Assembly (NCBI GenBank): GCA_036971615.1
Contig: JAYKKR010000006.1
Coordinates: 1,364,001 to 1,428,000 of the forward strand
Length of the DNA: 64,000 nucleotides
Direction of reading: 5' to 3'
Source of the DNA: Amyloporia xantha
Taxonomy: Eukaryota > Basidiomycota > Agaricomycetes > Polyporales > Adustoporiaceae
Part shown: positions 12,207-26,888 of the stretch, one piece after another
Position numbering within the stretch: the stretch's first letter is position 1
How the letters are laid out: the number at the start of each line of letters is the position of its first letter
Made by a program: the position numbers and the translations under genes
The notes under the pieces: model-generated
Seen by the model: the letters and a program-made list of their open reading frames with translations, nothing else
Databases searched by the model: none
What the model was told of the DNA's origin: nothing

Positions 12207-12947
12207 TCAATATCTTTCTTTGTTCACTCCCGCAACATCAGCCCATCCTGCACCAAGATGCTTGTTGGCTGGGTGAGCACCTACATAAATTCGTCAGAAT
12301 ATGCCAGCATACGCTAGGACACGACGAGACTACTGACCATGGGCAACGGCACGCTCTCTGCGCAAGACCGCCTCACGCTCAAGGCGCTCTGCCTCTGCCA
12401 GCTCAGCAGATTGAGCCCTGATATTGTGTGCTTCCCGTTCCCTCTGCGCACCCTTCGCATGCAGGGCTTGGCTGCCGACAAGCTCACCCGCAGCTTGATC
12501 GGCGCGGCCCTCGACGCGATCGCGCGTCCCGCCGTGCTGGCGGCCGCCACTCGCGCCAACACCGTTCACACTAGCATTCTGGAGATCAATCGTCTGTATG
12601 AGCACGAATATTCCCGACCATTTCTCGAGGAATTACGCACATCGTTGTAACCTGGCGGACTGGGTGTTCCACTCGCCCGCGCTGCCCGCCCACCAGTTCC
12701 ATGACGGTTGACGGTGCGAATCTGGCCTCCTGGCTGGCCGGCGGGGGCGCTCGTCGCGGGGTTCGTGCGTGCTCCGGCCCCAGAGGCGCTGCCTGAGTGA
12801 CGGTCTAAATTCTGGTACTGGTTATACTCAGTGCGACCCCCTTGCTCGGCGGTCTGAGTCTTCTTCTATAAAATGCCGTGATCAGCTATTTAATTACACA
12901 CTCTTGTGTAGAGCTTGTGTCCATACCTTGCTCTTGAACAATGGCAT
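12207..12947 (-). CDS. CsbD-like protein, copy 3 (clearest CsbD motif)
   Basis: Four exons on the minus strand: 12947-12927 (MPLFKSK), 12865-12641, 12578-12338 and 12280-12207, about 186 residues. The second exon is disordered and rich in Gly, Ala and Thr, ending GYND like the GYDD of copy 2. The third has the best match to the CsbD pattern: DRVEGRADQAAGELVGSQAL followed by HAKGAQREREA, then the charged helix LAEAERLEREAVLRRERAV. The tail is GAHPANKHLGAG and ends NKERY. CsbD proteins are small stress-induced proteins in bacteria, and fungi have distant relatives; the biochemical role is not established here. A TATA-like 'tatatag' (minus, 13029-13035) lies about 85 bases upstream. The gene is inverted relative to copies 1 and 2. 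Confidence 0.75.
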
Positions 12948-13450
12948 TATTAAAGCGTGAAAGTCGTGAAGTTGTTGAGTTGAGAGGTGATGGGATGGAA
13001 TTTACCTCACCGTGCTCAAAGTACTGAACTATATATTCCACCGACGTGGATACTTGTAGGAGCCCATGACGCTGCCCGCGCTCATGCCCCAAGGGACCAA
13101 GGCGCAGAAAGCCTTGCAAGATAGATCTAGGGAGCAACGCATTCCTTCTTTGGAAGCATACACCACTTCATGACATGCACGTGGGCGCCCGTATCTCCAT
13201 CGAATGCAACAAGGCTTGATCTCAGTACGACTTCAGTCGACACCGCTGTACTCGTCTCACGCAAGTCGTTAATGAGAATCTAAATTTCAGGAGGTAATGT
13301 ACATTCATTGATAACCAGGAAGACAACGATTATAACCAGTTCGTGAGAGGTGCATACTCTACTCTGTCCGTTTCAGAAAGTAATGCGAGAGTCCATGAAG
13401 TCCATCACGACGATGTGTTTTGCCAACTACGAGTTCCCCCAAAAGACTGC

Positions 13451-16488
<3,038 letters not shown>

Positions 16489-17632
16489 CGTGAAAGGTGC
16501 AAGCTACAATAAATTCAGGAGTTAGACACGCTCAGCGTGTACCCAGTATCGCACATACCTGGTGATGACGGCTATGAGGGACAAGAAAGCGGGTAGAAAG
16601 TCGAGGAAACGGGCGTATATGAGTGGGCCGTTATATAGGCTTGCGCGAGTGCCTCCGCGTTGGAAGCGCGGATCGACCAAACAGCAGCAAACACACGCGA
16701 TCACAGCTTTCGCGCCACCGCGTTCTTCCATCTCGAGCACCAAATTGATTGAGCACTGCCGCCGGACTCTGCCCCCGCACAGACATGTGCAGAGCATTCC
16801 GATGTTCGACGGCTTTCCTGACGATCTTACAGCACTTCACTGGGTGCTGTGCAACGCATTCAATGCTGACGCTGACTTCTCATCTATCGTCGATCATGAA
16901 AGGTGGCAGCCTGCTGGGAGGTTGCGCCGGCGTCTTCCACTTATCGCTGCCAGTGCCGTCGCAGGTCAAGGTCAAGGGCTGTGATGTCTCAAATCTAGTG
17001 AGACTTGACCGGCGGTGAAACGGGGCTCGACATACTCTCAAATCATAACGAATGCGTATGCGAGGCCAGATGCTTAATTACGACGCCTACAGAAGTTTCA
17101 GGGGCGGCCGACCCCTGAGAGGTACATACCGTCCGGGGCTATGAATAGGCCTAGCGACGTGTTTTTCCTAGCGAAGGAAGCGCAACATACTTCGGGGTGC
17201 CTCCTATTTTCGCACACGGTGATCAGAACCGCGGCTCTTCGACGAGTCTCTATCCGCTTCCTGTTACTTCCGCTCAGGCTCGAGCTTCCCTGGTCCAGCC
17301 CTACTAGTAGGCCTAGGCTCGCATCATTCGCAAAGGTTCAACGTTACAGCACTCGAGGCCTCTACAATATTCCTCGGAATGGGCGGTCGTAGAAGGTGAC
17401 AGCTCGATGGTCGGGTCTGCCCAGTTCACTTTCCCTATCAATTCGATCTGTTATGACGAACGTGAACGTGTCCAATTCTTGTTCGTCGCGGCCGATCCGT
17501 ATGCAGCTCTACTCATACAAAATTTGTTTCTTCTACATCAAAGTGCTCCATCGCCCGGTGCACAGCATCTGCGAACGCCACCGTGACGTGGGCGGCATGT
17601 CCCCGTTCACACCACGGTCTTGTTTCTCAGCT
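16489..17632. other. Upstream of GFAT; no supported gene
   Basis: Contains the probable 5' leader and promoter of the aminotransferase near 16489-16850. The remainder to 17632 has only short, motif-free frames on both strands. An overlapping pair of frames at about 16522-16984 looks like chance reading of the leader. Confidence 0.4.
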
Positions 17633-18059
17633 TCATTGGACGCCCTCTTCAAACTGTCGCGATGGGTTTCCGCCCGTGCGGTCATCGCCCCCTTCCTGCG
17701 GCGGGATCCACTGCCCACACGGTCTCAGTATACATGCCCGAATCGTCTCAAGCTGTCATGGAATGCAAGCTCACCTGGTCCTTCGCACCGCCACCCGTCT
17801 GCCCTGTGCGGCCTACGCTCACCTGCTCCATCCCACGCGTTGTCGGGAAGCCCTCGACGCCGGACTCATTGACGGCAGAATCCATTGACAACGTGGTCTC
17901 GCCGGCGGCTGTTGGTGCGGATAGTCAGTGTTGCTTGTTCTCGGAATCAACGATCGTGAATAACGTACGATTGAAGCTGGCGCGGTTTTGGTAGTGGCTC
18001 TTCGCCTCGAGCGACGCTGCGTTCTGGTTGGCGCTGCAGACATCACCCGCGTCTGGCAT
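17633..18059 (-). CDS. Small hydrophilic protein, about 100 residues
   Basis: Three exons join cleanly: 18059-17969 (91 bases), 17908-17775 (134 bases) and 17710-17633 (78 bases), with phases 1 then 0. The product begins MPDAGDVCSANQNAASLEA, continues with SVNE-like AVNESGVEGFP, a Gly/Thr-rich stretch and WIPPQEGG, and ends EEGVQ. It is polar, without signal peptide or membrane segment. The combination of a GVE-FP block and an IPP-EGG block recalls a group of small uncharacterised proteins common in mushroom-forming fungi, but that is memory-based and unverified. An alternative shorter exon 2 ending after GMEQ is possible, since another gtgagc donor lies there. Confidence 0.5.
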
Positions 18060-18831
18060 CAGGAATCACCGGCAAATGAAGTGCATGTATAGATGACTCA
18101 CATCTGTTCGTTAGTCTTTCCTCGGTATTCGTCGGTCATGTTGATTGTTTCTCAGAGATGGTCTGGCGACATGCAGCTGTTACAGACTGGACCGAGACGG
18201 CCAAAAGATGCTCCACTTACTTGGTATTCGAAGCTGGTGCGTCTGAAGATGGGACTGACGGTGGTGATCTCCTAGCTTTCCGATGTTCATATAGTGCTCA
18301 GAGAGCGCGCCACCGTTTATGATCTCCACCTGGAAACTACGTATGTACCCCGGGATGACTTCAGCTTGACATCAGAGTCTCCTTGAAGACTCCACTGTGA
18401 TCGAACACTTCGGCAATCACAGTGGCTGCGATCTCTCTTATAGCAGACTTGAATCTAAACTACAGTACTTCGAGATATGGCTGAAAAGGTGTCGTTGCAG
18501 ATTAATCTTGCACTGGCTGGAAGGAGAATTTAGATCGTTCAGAATTGTAGGCTTGTTCTCTACACCCAAATTGCATGATATATTTCGCTGTTTATGCGTA
18601 ATATCGGTTGCAAACTAAAACTGTGCCCGTTTTTGACTTGACAGTCAGCGATCAATCATTGTATCGACTGAACAACCCCTGTATTTTCGAGTGTCGGCAT
18701 GTGCAACTGTGAGAATGTCCAAGTACGTCTGCCGCCATGGGCAATTGCGCATCCAAAATTGCGTACAAGACTATGGAAGCAACATATGATAATACAAAGA
18801 GATAGGACATACCCCAGCTGCACCGGGTCGC
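18060..18831. other. Intergenic, nothing recognised
   Basis: Presumed promoter of the small hydrophilic protein and the 3' flank of the splicing factor gene. No exon chain or repeat with support was found. Confidence 0.4.
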
Positions 18832-20232
18832 TCAATATTCTCTACGATCCTTGTCGCGACGACGACCAGACTCATGTCTATCCATCGAACGGTCCCCTCG
18901 CCTGTCCCTGTCCCTGTCACGATCTCTTCGCGAAGGGTCCTGCTCCCGTCTGTCGTCCCTCCGTCTGTCCCGGTCCCTGTCGTAGTCTGCGTCTCTCCTA
19001 TCACGGTCACGTCTGCGATCTGGCGACGGCGTCCTCGAGTAGCGCCTCGAGCTCCTTCTCTCCGGCGACGGTGATCGCCTCTTCGCAGACACTGCATTGG
19101 AGCTAGAACGCTCGCGGCTCCTCTCCCGTGCGCCATCCTCTTCACCTTCCCCGGCTCTTCGCTCCCGCTTGACCACTGGCACGTAACGTCTCTCTGGCCT
19201 CGGCTTCCCTCCTTTCTTGGCCTTGCCTCCAATGTTGCTCCCATCATCGAACACTTCTTTCTCTTTCGCTCCGATACCCAACAGCGCGGGACGTGCCTGT
19301 GGTAGGTACGGCTCCACTGGGCCCTTCTGCTTCTTGCTTGCCGCAGTGCCCTCCTTCCAGCCCATTCCCCGCAGTAGCGCCGCGCCAAACTGCGACACTG
19401 GAACGCGCTCGTAGTCGTCAAGCGTCGCCGACTCTGGGAGCTCTTCGACATCCTGCTTGTAGGCATCGTCCTCGCTTGGTGCTGGGATGGCGGCGATGTA
19501 GGAACCATCAAGGCCAGAGTCGTCGGATTGTGCGCTTGCAAGGATCGCACGAAGCGCTTTTTGGTCCTCCGTCTCGTCTTCCTTCTTCACTACATCAGCT
19601 ACCTGTACGTCGACATCAATGGTAGCAGTCTGCTCAGACTCCACGGTCATGGAGATCCCGGACTCGTCCTCGAGCTTGATTCGCTTCTTTACCTGCAGTC
19701 CAGACACCTGCGGACCTGAGTTGATAGTATCGCGTGTGCCAAGTCCGCCGACACTCCCATCCGCACCCGTTTCGGCCGCAGCGCTAGGGGGTACGTACAG
19801 AGCCTTTCTCTTCCTGGCCAACTCCCGCCAGTCTCTATTCTGCAACGGCGGGATGACGAGTGGCCCCTGCGGCTCCTTCTTTTTCTCATGCATGCTGCCG
19901 ATACGGACTGCTGTGAGTTGAGAACCCGGTCTGACAGAATGACGTGAAAAGACACACCGCTGCACGCCGAACTGATCAAACCCAGTCACAAGCTCGTCCT
20001 CCGCCTCCTCATCCTCGTCAGAGCTATCGCGCTCGCCATACGTGCGTGAGTGGCTCTTGGGCGAGGGCGCTACACTACGTGCGAGGGGGCTTCCAGTGCC
20101 CTTGGAGTTGAGACGTTGCGGAAGAGCGGGTATCTTGAAGTCGGAATCCTCGCCAGAGGACGTTGTACGCGATACGGGCGTCGGGCGTCGAATGGTGAAT
20201 GAGACTTTGTTCTGCGCTGTCGACGACGACAT
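18832..20232 (-). CDS. spp2: Spp2/GPKOW-type pre-mRNA splicing factor (G-patch)
   Basis: Nuclear spliceosome factor that in yeast partners the DEAH helicase Prp2 through a G-patch. Read on the minus strand it starts MSSSTAQNKVSFTIRRP, has an acidic block, then HEKKKEPQGPLVIPPLQNRD. The Spp2/MOS2 G-patch core comes near residue 285: ERVPVSQFGAALLRGMGWKEG. The C-terminal 150 residues are RD/RS-rich, as in GPKOW and plant MOS2 and far longer than yeast Spp2. A 63-base intron at 19957-19895 (gtgtgt...ggcag) is in frame and free of stops. Removing it joins FGVQR to MHEKKK, which matches the family, so the spliced protein should be about 445 residues rather than 466. Confidence 0.88.
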   Translation of the reverse strand: MSSSTAQNKVSFTIRRPTPVSRTTSSGEDSDFKIPALPQRLNSKGTGSPLARSVAPSPKSHSRTYGERDSSDEDEEAEDELVTGFDQFGVQRCVFSRHSVRPGSQLTAVRIGSMHEKKKEPQGPLVIPPLQNRDWRELARKRKALYVPPSAAAETGADGSVGGLGTRDTINSGPQVSGLQVKKRIKLEDESGISMTVESEQTATIDVDVQVADVVKKEDETEDQKALRAILASAQSDDSGLDGSYIAAIPAPSEDDAYKQDVEELPESATLDDYERVPVSQFGAALLRGMGWKEGTAASKKQKGPVEPYLPQARPALLGIGAKEKEVFDDGSNIGGKAKKGGKPRPERRYVPVVKRERRAGEGEEDGARERSRERSSSNAVSAKRRSPSPERRSSRRYSRTPSPDRRRDRDRRDADYDRDRDRRRDDRREQDPSRRDRDRDRDRRGDRSMDRHESGRRRDKDRREY

Positions 20233-20876
20233 GACTGTGGTGGAGGACAGGTCTTCAATGCCAATTCAATGCTGTGAACGTTCTGAGAGTCGGCCTGACC
20301 CGAGCGGAGTTCACACCGCAGGCCAGGGCCGCGCTGACTAATACTCATTGGCTGAAGCTTGAGATCGTTTGCAGGACGTGGACACTCTGGACAAAATATT
20401 TCAGGATTCTGCTCATCACTTGCCCTATCATGATCAGCCAGCATAAGCTACATCTCCATAGAGTGGTTTATGTTAGCAGCAAACACGGTGAATTCTTGGT
20501 AACTTGGCCATTCAGAACTTAGGGGCGAAGCCAGCAGCCACAATCAGCCGGACATCTTGCGGACATCAGCATTTATCTCCCGTAACCGCACTTGCTCTTA
20601 CCACCTCTATGAATCGCTCTCTTTTGCCAATAAATAGTGCGTCGGTAGGACCATGATGAGCAGGAAAACGGACTGTGTGGAAAAACTATCTGCGATCTGA
20701 CTCACGTTTCGGGCTTCTTATATCCGGCCTAACAGCTCCTATCTCTCCACACTTTCTCTGTTGAGCACCATCAGGACGTCGAAAGGAGGCCAAGTATAGT
20801 AGTAAGTTGTCAAGTCTCTTCATGCGTCGGCGTCGAAGAGTATCGTCCGGAGTCTTACACACCGACAGGACTAAAT
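20233..20876. promoter_or_regulatory. Divergent intergenic region, splicing factor / F-box gene
   Basis: The 5' flanks of two divergently transcribed genes. Short frames here are without motifs. No sharp regulatory motif beyond AT-rich TATA-like stretches (around 20630) was identified. Confidence 0.4.
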
Positions 20877-21968
20877 ATGGATTCCTCGTTCCCTCATGTG
20901 CTGCCGATGGAGCTTTTATGTGAAGTGAGCAGTCTTTGATACATCTCTCTTGACATTCCGTCTGACGAAGTGATGGCCAAAGGGTTGTGGAAACCCTTCG
21001 TGTTCTCTATAGACCACTGATCAACAGTCATTATGTTTTCATCAGTGTTCTCCACAACGGCCGACCAAGACCCTGCAGTCGCAGCCAAGCTTTGTCTTGT
21101 ATGCCGGACTTCTAGATCCTGGGTTCTGCCAAGGCTGTATTCGACAGTGACACTCACTTCATCCTCGCAAATCCTTGCTTTTACACGGTCACTGATGTCG
21201 TCCGCCATGCAAGCCGAAAACTGCAGCACCCCTGAGCCCACCCTTGGCTCCCATGTCCGCAATCTTTGGATCGGGCCCATTAGCGCTGTTGCCGAGAATG
21301 ACCTGTCCTATGCGTCGACAGCCTGGCCCGTCACGCTCATACATCAAACGCTGTCTTTCTGCCAGGAGCTGCATGCGCTCGCGATTATCAATTTCGCACA
21401 GCACCTGGTGTATCGTCTGGAAGGCGTCATACCCGCCACGGTGCAGTCTATCTACCTCGGGCCTGTCCACGGACACCTTGACATTTCCAAGCTGCGTTGC
21501 TCCGCTCGCCTGCGGAGCGTCACGAGCATGGACACGTACATGTCAGACTGGGAGGTGCAAGAACTCGTGACTTCACCGCACATCGAGTGCTTCCGCCGCT
21601 TTTACAGCGGCCCGGCTAGGATATCGTTCGCGTTCGACCAGCTGCCGTGTGTGAAGAAGGCGACGTCCTTGCAGCACATGCAGATCATCTGCTGCGACGA
21701 ATCGGTGCTCTGTGCCTCGGAGACGTTGACCCAATTCGCGAAAGCATATGAGGAGAATGCAGACCCCCGGATCGAACTTATCGCGATGACGAACCGCCGC
21801 CAAGGGAGGTCTGATGGGATTCTCGCTTTCTACGATGATTGGATGATGGGGACTGGGATTGTCTCCCCGAGGCGGAGCCATGTCAGATATTGTAAGTGTA
21901 GCCCCCGTTCTCCTGGTGTCAGGATGATAATTTTTACTGTAGAAGGGCTGGAGGATGTGCCTTCGTGA
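20877..21968 (+). CDS. F-box-like domain protein (basidiomycete expanded family)
   Basis: Exon 1 at 20877 encodes MDSSFPHVLPMELLCE, the start of an F-box-like helix set. The long exon (from about 21028 or 21046) encodes DPAVAAKLCLVCRTSRSWV and LPRLYSTVTLTSS, the usual continuation in this fungal family, then a leucine-rich body with SLQHMQII and a final YDDWMMGTG. F-box proteins recruit substrates to SCF ubiquitin ligases through Skp1. The phases of exon 1 (using gtgagc at 20925) and exon 2 do not agree; a weaker donor at 20931 (gtcttt) would restore the frame. At the 3' end a strong donor at 21893 would create a TAA stop across the junction. Both ends of the model are therefore uncertain, and it might be slightly damaged. 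Confidence 0.65.
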
Positions 21969-23335
21969 CGGTTGACAATGGCATGCAGTCTAATAGCATA
22001 GTCTCCTGACTCATGTCTGGATAGAATAGACGTTGAAGGATGTCACCATCATACAGATGGGTATCGATCGTCATCATATCCTGGTTCTCTTCCATCATAT
22101 GTAACATATCGAGCTTCAAGCACGGAGACATCACTGTTCCCGAGGATCGCCCGACGACGGCCATAAGTATTTCTAGACTCCAGTGCTCAAAAGAGCTCGT
22201 CGGCTTGTCAAGCATAACCGATGAAGCTGTATTTTTGAGTTGGTCAGCTTCGAGGGTAAGAGCCTGTATCGATAGTACTGTGCATAATTGACCTGCCAGT
22301 GAGCCGACGCAGCGCTGCCTATTGGCCTGTTCCGAAACACCTGCTGACTTTCCGCATGTTTGGAAGACTTTATTTACAGAACTAATCACACTCATGCTGT
22401 GTTTAGTCCTGCGGTACCCATCTCTGCGCAGCGACCCGCACTGTCGCAGTCGTGGACATCCAAATGGGAAGCCACCCCCGCATCGCTTAAGATGCAGATG
22501 AGAATCCATCAATTTACTTGTCAAGCGAGGCAGTGCACAATATCAAAGAATATGAGGTGCGGTACAGTAACCAGCTCGGAGGCAGTTTACTGCGATCAGA
22601 CTCAATGATCGTGTACATATCATCACCCTGTTGATTTCACACGGAGACATAGCACTGCCTACACCATCCCATCAATTGGACACACAACACCTTTCAAGAG
22701 CATGTTCGACTCTGAGGCGGTGATAGACGAACCGACTCGATCACCTTGACTGTGAAGTTTGACGGGTGATTTACCCTTGCAGATCATTTCAATGTTATAC
22801 CGTCCGCTGCAATTCGAACTTGTCTTGACAGCCACCTATTTTTTTCTCCGCCGTGACTTCATATTGGACGGAGGAACGTCGCCGCCGAATTATAAAAACA
22901 GTACGCAATTACCAAAAGGGGCAAGTCAAACTATCACTGACTGCGCCGTGATTCCGACTGTGAGTCTTGCACCGCAAACGTCAACGTTCTTTCTTCAACT
23001 CTCACCTTCGTGTTGTTTTCGCGCAGCGGCATGCATTTCAAAGTTCAGATGTGGTAACTGTAAGCGTGGCCTCCTGTAACCCTGGTCTTGCGAGACACAC
23101 TGCGAGCTGTCATGATGATGCAAACTGTGATCAGAACTGCTTTCATGTCCGCACTCGGCTGCGTTGCTTCATAGCATTCTTTCCAATACTAACCTGCACT
23201 GCGCTATGTTATGCTCTGCCTATTGATTACGGCAAGGCTCAGACCAAAGAGACGCAGCAACATTGTTATATATAAATGTTCTTCCTGATTTTTGAACAGC
23301 TCAGATTTCTAGCTTCCGGCTGTTCTCTTTGTGTC
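21969..23335. other. Intergenic; weak minus-strand frame only
   Basis: A 196-codon minus frame (21934-22524) overlaps the end of the F-box gene. It has no recognisable domain and no supporting splice structure, so it is not called. From about 22750 to 23335 is the presumed promoter of the oligopeptide transporter. Confidence 0.4.
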
Positions 23336-26300
23336 ATGTCTCACGTAGGGTTAATTCCCGACGGCGGCGACATATCTCCTGCAGCGCAGGATCAACTCCA
23401 TGTCATCGCATCCAAGCCATCTGAAAGCATCGAATCTCTCCGAGGTAAAGAATCGTACAATGTTGCAGTAGGGAATGATGCGGTTGGCCATGCTGGTACA
23501 GGCGAAGACAATTATCGCATTGAAGAAGCATATGAGGTCGCTCTTAAGGCAAGCGTGCCAACAATGCAGCGAGCGCCAGCCTAACGTTGATTGAATTTTT
23601 CACCATAGGTTTTATCAAATCAGGACGATTCAGAGCTCCCGGCCGTTACTTTGCGGTCTATATTTCTCGGACTGGGGTTTTCCGCGTTTGGGGCGTGAGT
23701 CATAACTTATTATCTTGGCGACAAGCTGATAATAGTGAATCTAGTGTTCTTGCACAGTTCTATTATTTCAAGCCACAGAGTCTGACTGTTTCAACCTTGC
23801 TGCTGCTGATATTGTCATACTGGCTCGGCAACGCGATGCACTTGTTTTTGCCCTCAAGGGGTTTTTCAAGTGGATCAACCCGGGTCCTTTCAACAGTATG
23901 GCTGACATGTAATTTCTCGTAAAAAGCTAATTCAATCCTTTTTTTAGTCAAGGAGCATGCTGCTATAGTCATAATGTCGTCAACTGCCTCCACTTCGGCT
24001 ACAGCAATCCAGGTGATATCAGTCCAGGAATGTAAGAGGTCTGGTATCTACATCCCGTCAATCTTGCTCATCACTGGCACATTCCGACTAGTGTTCTACA
24101 ACAATAACATGGTATTATAGTTATACCGCTTTCATAACCATTTACAGCTAACCATCATTTTGATTTTCCCAGAATCCCGGCGTTGCAATCTTCACTCTTC
24201 TTGGATCTCAATTGATAGGGTATGGTTTTGCTGGTCTACTTCAAGACGTATTAGTCAAGCCAACCAAATGCTTCTGGCCCAGCAATAGTGCGGCTCTTCA
24301 CCTTCCACATATGGTTTAATTCTGATGGTCGAACGCACAGTTCAAACTGCTAATCTATTCCAAGCTTTCCATTATGATCGACAGATGACATCTAAACGGG
24401 TGCGCTTATTCTGGATTGTGTTCAGTGTGCTATTCTGCTGGGAGATCATTCCCGAATGTGGGTCTGGTCTTCGTATATCTTCGTGTCCTCTTCTCATCTA
24501 GTTTTCTTCTCAGGGATCTTTCCTGTCCTCACCGGCATATCCATCTTCTGCTTGGCGGATAACCATAGTTCAGTTGTGCGTAACATTTTCGGCGGTGCGA
24601 GTAGCAATGAGGGCATGGGGCTTCTGTCGCTTTGTCTCGATTGGAATCTCATCTCCAGCCTATGTTTCTGGGCGCCCCTACAATATCAACTCAACATCGA
24701 CATTGGCATATTTCTCGCCTACATTCTAATGTCTGGTGTCTACTACGGTAACGTATGGAAGGCACAGCAGTTCCCATTCCTCGATCAAGTCTTATTTGTG
24801 AGTCACAATGTAGTTGGCCCCGTAAGTGCGACAAGCTGATACTGAAACGTATATAGACTGAGGAAGGAACGGAGTATAACCAGACCGCTATCCTGACAAA
24901 TGGAAAATTCGATCCTGTGAAGTACGAAGACATTGGCGTACGTACTATGGTTTTTATACCGAAATCCCAAATTAATCCATCTCTTGAAGCCTGCCTATCT
25001 GACCGGCACTTTTGCTCTCGGTCTCATACTTTCTAATCTGTCTGTTGGCGCACTGTTTACCCACATCGGTCTCTGGCACTGGCAAGACCTGAAGCCGTTC
25101 GTGGTGTCTCTCAATCCTTGGCACAAAAGTACATATGAAGTCCATGATCCAGTAAGTCGAGCAAAAACCGTTGTTAAAATTTGTATAGAAAAATGAGATC
25201 ACTCTAGCACTGGGAAAAAATGAAAATATACAAGCAAATCCCTCGTACATGGTACCTCCTAGTGCTATTGGGAGCTTACGCCGTTGCTCAAGCTAGTGCG
25301 TTCACCTTTACCGCTTTGTCAACGTTGCTCACCGTACGGCAGCCAACTATACTGGTCATTCGGGCTTGCCGTGGTGGGCATTGACGATCATCTTGATTCT
25401 TTCATTCGTTCTGTGCGCACTGTATGGCACCCTATATGCTACCATAGGGTTCTATAGTAATGCGGTCGGTTTCTTCGAGATGATCACAGGTGCGGCTGGG
25501 TACCGTCGCCTGTCGATGTGACACTACTAACGCTCATTTTAGCCTATCTCGTCCCCGGGGACCCTGTTGCGAACATGTATGGATCTCTGTACGGAGGGCA
25601 ACCAATGATACAAGCATTCTCTTTTTTATCGGACCTCAAGCTGGGTATGTATGTCAAGCTGGCGCCACGGGTGACGTTTTGTATGCAAATGACTGGTCAG
25701 CCTTGAACTTCTCTCCATAATAACTCGTGATTAACTCATACCACTCAGGCACGGTGGTGGGAGCATTGCTTAACTGTAAATCGTCTCACAGAACTAGCCA
25801 ACCACGTCAATTCTCACAGAACTTGAAACCTATTTAGACGTAGTGATGATTACAGTCATCGACGCTCAAAGACCTGGTGAGACTCTCATTACGCATTGCC
25901 GCTTGATTCTATGCTGACGGCATAACGCTATTCTCTAGCGCTTCTCTCTCCATCCGGAACCCGGTATGATTTCAGAAATGAATACTTAAAACTGAACTAA
26001 CATCATCTCAGCGTATGGTCCGGTCTCTCTGCACAGATCTACAACAGTAAGAACATATTGCTCATAGAACGGTGGTTGCATGCTCACGACATTCACCAGC
26101 TAATGCGGTCGCCTGGGGTGCTTTGGGGCCACAAATGTTTAGTTCCGGTTCGACTTATCATATGGTTCCAATCGCTTTGGCTATAGGCGTATTCCTTCCT
26201 CTGCCTTCTTATATTGCTGTGCGCGATCAATCTCTATTTTTTCTCGCTGGGTATAGTCAACTGATCCACGTTGACAGCATCGTATATGGCCAAAGGTTGG

Positions 26301-26888
26301 GTTTCAATACCTTAACGCGGCAATTATTATGCAGGTATATCGTTGAACAATATCACATCTCCATGTGGTCTGATTGTAGACTGAACCCTTAGTACGCAGG
26401 AGAACTGTACGGTGGCATCAACTCTTACATCAAGTGAGACCTTTTTATGTTTCGGTACGACGTTCCTGATCAGCTGTTTGACAGCACATCCATGGTTATC
26501 GGTGTAATCACCCAGTGGTGGATACGCACGCGGTACCCACGCTTGTTCACGAAGTACAAGTAGGTTACGACCTGTATTACGTCGTACTACCAACTCATAC
26601 GACGGAATGTCGTAGCTATATCATGGCTGCAGCTATGGACGGTGGAACTCAAGTCGTTATCTTCATCTTGAACTTTGTGAGCCCCTGAAGGCATCGCGTC
26701 GAGTGTGACCTACCTAACATTGCATGATTAGGCAGTTTTCGGTGCAGCCGGTACAGCTCACAACTTTCCCCAGTGGTGGGGTAACGGTGAGTTTTCGTCC
26801 ACTGTAATAAGCTTGTCGGATGTTTTACACACCTGTATTGCTAGATTTTCAGCTCTCCGCCGATCGTTGCTTGTTGCCTTCGGATTGA
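23336..26888 (+). CDS. OPT-family oligopeptide transporter
   Basis: A proton-coupled importer of small peptides (or peptide-like siderophores) in the plasma membrane. The gene starts ATG 23336 (MSHVGLIPDGGD) and can be followed through about 23 short introns to TGA at 26886-26888. Landmarks in order: LPAVTLRSIFLGLGFSAFGA, WLGNAMHLFLP, NPGPFNIKEH, NPGVAIFTLLGSQLIGYGFA, FGGASSNEGMG, HWQDLKPFVVS, GLPWWAL, YLVPGDPVANMYG, MFSSGSTYHMVPIA, AHRIWPKVGFQYLN, YGGINSYINTS and YIMAAAMDGGTQVVIFIL. The sequence ends FPQWWGNDFQLSADRCLLPSD. Every junction keeps frame, including very short exons around 25,850-26,050, so the gene looks intact despite its fragmentation. Substrate is not deducible from sequence. 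Confidence 0.92.

Noticed and set aside
17280..17320. Palindromic-looking 'ctactagtaggcctagg' stretch
   Set aside because: Short overlapping palindromes only, with no long arms and no sign of a regulatory or mobile structure.
18771..19550. 259-codon frame in another register of the splicing factor gene
   Set aside because: A shadow of the RD/RS-repeat coding region, with the true frame clearly matching the Spp2 family.
21934..22524. 196-codon minus-strand frame next to the F-box-like gene
   Set aside because: It overlaps the coding end of the F-box-like gene, shows no domain, and cannot be extended by plausible exons.
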